A stretch of DNA of 53,923 nucleotides from a virus: IMG/VR virus record IMGVR_UViG_3300048925_000643, positions 1 through 53,923 of that record. One strand, written 5' to 3'. Below are positions 53,478 through 53,923 of this stretch, piece after piece. Position numbers and translations under genes: made by a program. Under the pieces are notes generated by a model. The model did no database searches. It was not told the origin of the DNA and saw nothing but the letters and a program-made list of their open reading frames with translations. Every line of letters starts with the position of its first letter. The stretch's first letter is position 1.

Positions 53478-53524
53478 GACTGGGGGTCAAGGGGTCGTGG
53501 GTTCGAATCCCGCCGCTCCGACCA
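53478..53524 (+). other. Attachment site: 3' half of a tRNA-Pro(GGG) gene
   Basis: The 47 bp begin in the anticodon stem-loop (ACTGGGGGTCA, anticodon GGG), continue through a variable loop and T-arm (GTGGGTTCGAATCCCGC) and end with CGCTCCG-A-CCA. The upstream sequence does not contain the matching CGGAGCG acceptor strand or a D-arm, and the 5' anticodon-stem bases do not pair, so this is not a whole tRNA. It is the expected right attachment site, with crossover in or near the anticodon loop. The whole tRNA should lie at the other prophage end. Confidence 0.85.
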
Positions 53525-53538
53525 TTAAAAACAGATAG

Positions 53539-53573
53539 ATAGCCAGTTCCCCCAGAGCTGGCTATAATTTTTT
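53539..53573 (+). terminator. Terminator of the tRNA transcription unit
   Basis: ATAGCCAG (53539-53546) and CTGGCTAT (53558-53565) form an 8-bp stem followed by AATTTTTT. It lies 15 bp after the tRNA CCA end and belongs to the host side of the junction. Confidence 0.82.
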
Positions 53574-53662
53574 CAGCCACATTCTCGCCGGCGCCATGCG
53601 CGAATTGACAAGATGCGGTGTGGGTGTGCGTTTATCCAAGCCTGAGAACGAGGTGTGCTGTG

Positions 53663-53923
53663 ATGGTCAAAAAAACAAAAATTGAACACTCGGAATTCTC
53701 AGGCGAATTTGAAGACGACGGTATCACGGTTCTGGTTGATATCTACCGACCGGCTGGCACCCAGCAGGATTGGACGCTCGAGGTTATCAGCGAGCATGAT
53801 GATGTCACCACCTGGGAAGAACCTTTCACGACAGACAAGGACGCCTGGGAAGAATTCCTGGCCACCTGTGAGAAAGACGGAATTCGCAGCTTCCTGGACG
53901 GCGAAGATCCATCTGTTCATTGA
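53663..53923 (+). CDS. Probable host gene: acidic hypothetical protein, 86 aa
   Basis: I chose the ATG at 53663, with GAGG 9 nt upstream; the open frame extends to 53618. MVKKTKIEHSEFSGEFEDDG, ITVLVDIYRPAGTQQDWTLE then SEHDDVTTWEEPFTTDKDAW: a small alpha/beta, acidic protein. It lies beyond the attachment site and tRNA terminator, so it is host DNA. The gene ends at the last base of the window. I do not recognise the family. Confidence 0.7.
   Translation: MVKKTKIEHSEFSGEFEDDGITVLVDIYRPAGTQQDWTLEVISEHDDVTTWEEPFTTDKDAWEEFLATCEKDGIRSFLDGEDPSVH

Noticed and set aside
53448-53524. Complete tRNA gene at the right end
   Set aside because: The 77 bp ending in CCA do not contain a D-arm or the CGGAGCG acceptor strand, so only the 3' half is present.
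1-53923. CRISPR array, insertion sequence or complete tRNA genes in the window
   Set aside because: No regularly spaced direct repeats of CRISPR type, no transposase frame and no complete tRNA cloverleaf were found by eye. Short repeats seen are operator-like or junction repeats.

Overview
The window is most of an integrated temperate bacteriophage of an alphaproteobacterium, probably of the order Rhizobiales (Hyphomicrobiales). The assignment rests on the type of gene families (a DUF6362-type protein, a GcrA-like helix-turn-helix protein, rhizobial-phage small proteins), moderately high GC and tight ATGA/TGATG gene junctions; it is an inference without database support. A tyrosine integrase is followed at the right end by the 3' half of a tRNA-Pro(GGG) gene, a tRNA terminator and one probable host gene. 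The left prophage end, with the intact tRNA, must lie left of base 1.

Layout. 1-536: two small plus-strand phage-type genes. 493-4627 (minus): endolysin, overlapping Rz/Rz1-like spanin pair, SGNH-type tailspike and two small membrane proteins. 4739-5516 (plus): a RelE/HigB-like toxin with a helix-turn-helix antitoxin. 5666-10118 (minus): a SAM methyltransferase cargo gene, tail fibre, tail accessory proteins and a collar-type protein. 10131-14666: an accessory island with a ParB-like protein, two ribbon-helix-helix regulators around tandem 16-bp repeats, HicAB and small membrane proteins. 14626-28265 (minus): a P22-type short-tail virion cassette (three ejection proteins, tail hub/stabiliser gp10-like, gp4-like accessory factor, DUF4043-type coat protein, scaffold, portal, large and small terminase). 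28432-40746 (minus): the early leftward operon, with a DnaA domain IV-like protein, GcrA-like and LuxR-type helix-turn-helix proteins, an orphan DNA methyltransferase, nucleases and many micro-genes. 40747-42150: the immunity region. 42160-53387 (plus): the rightward operon, with an exonuclease/RecT pair, HNH proteins, small zinc proteins and integrase.

Regulation. A Cro-like gene (40746, leftward) and an XRE repressor gene (40804, rightward) diverge from a 57-bp gap holding three copies of TTTCAGTCAA. The same element recurs three to four times at 42034-42095, between a leftward winged-helix gene and the long rightward operon. The reverse complement of the element is a -35-like TTGACT, so a repressor bound there would block both early operons, a layout like OL/OR of lambdoid phages. 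Rho-independent terminators at 29679-29703 and 10131-10157 separate the early operon, virion genes and accessory island.

Most notable points: the two operator clusters; an early operon carrying DnaA-like, GcrA-like, LuxR-like and DNA-methylase genes, which may interact with the alphaproteobacterial cell-cycle circuit; a partition-like island without ParA; a 20-bp iteron pair at 41648-41691; and chains of 27-59 aa genes with translationally coupled junctions that ordinary annotation would miss.
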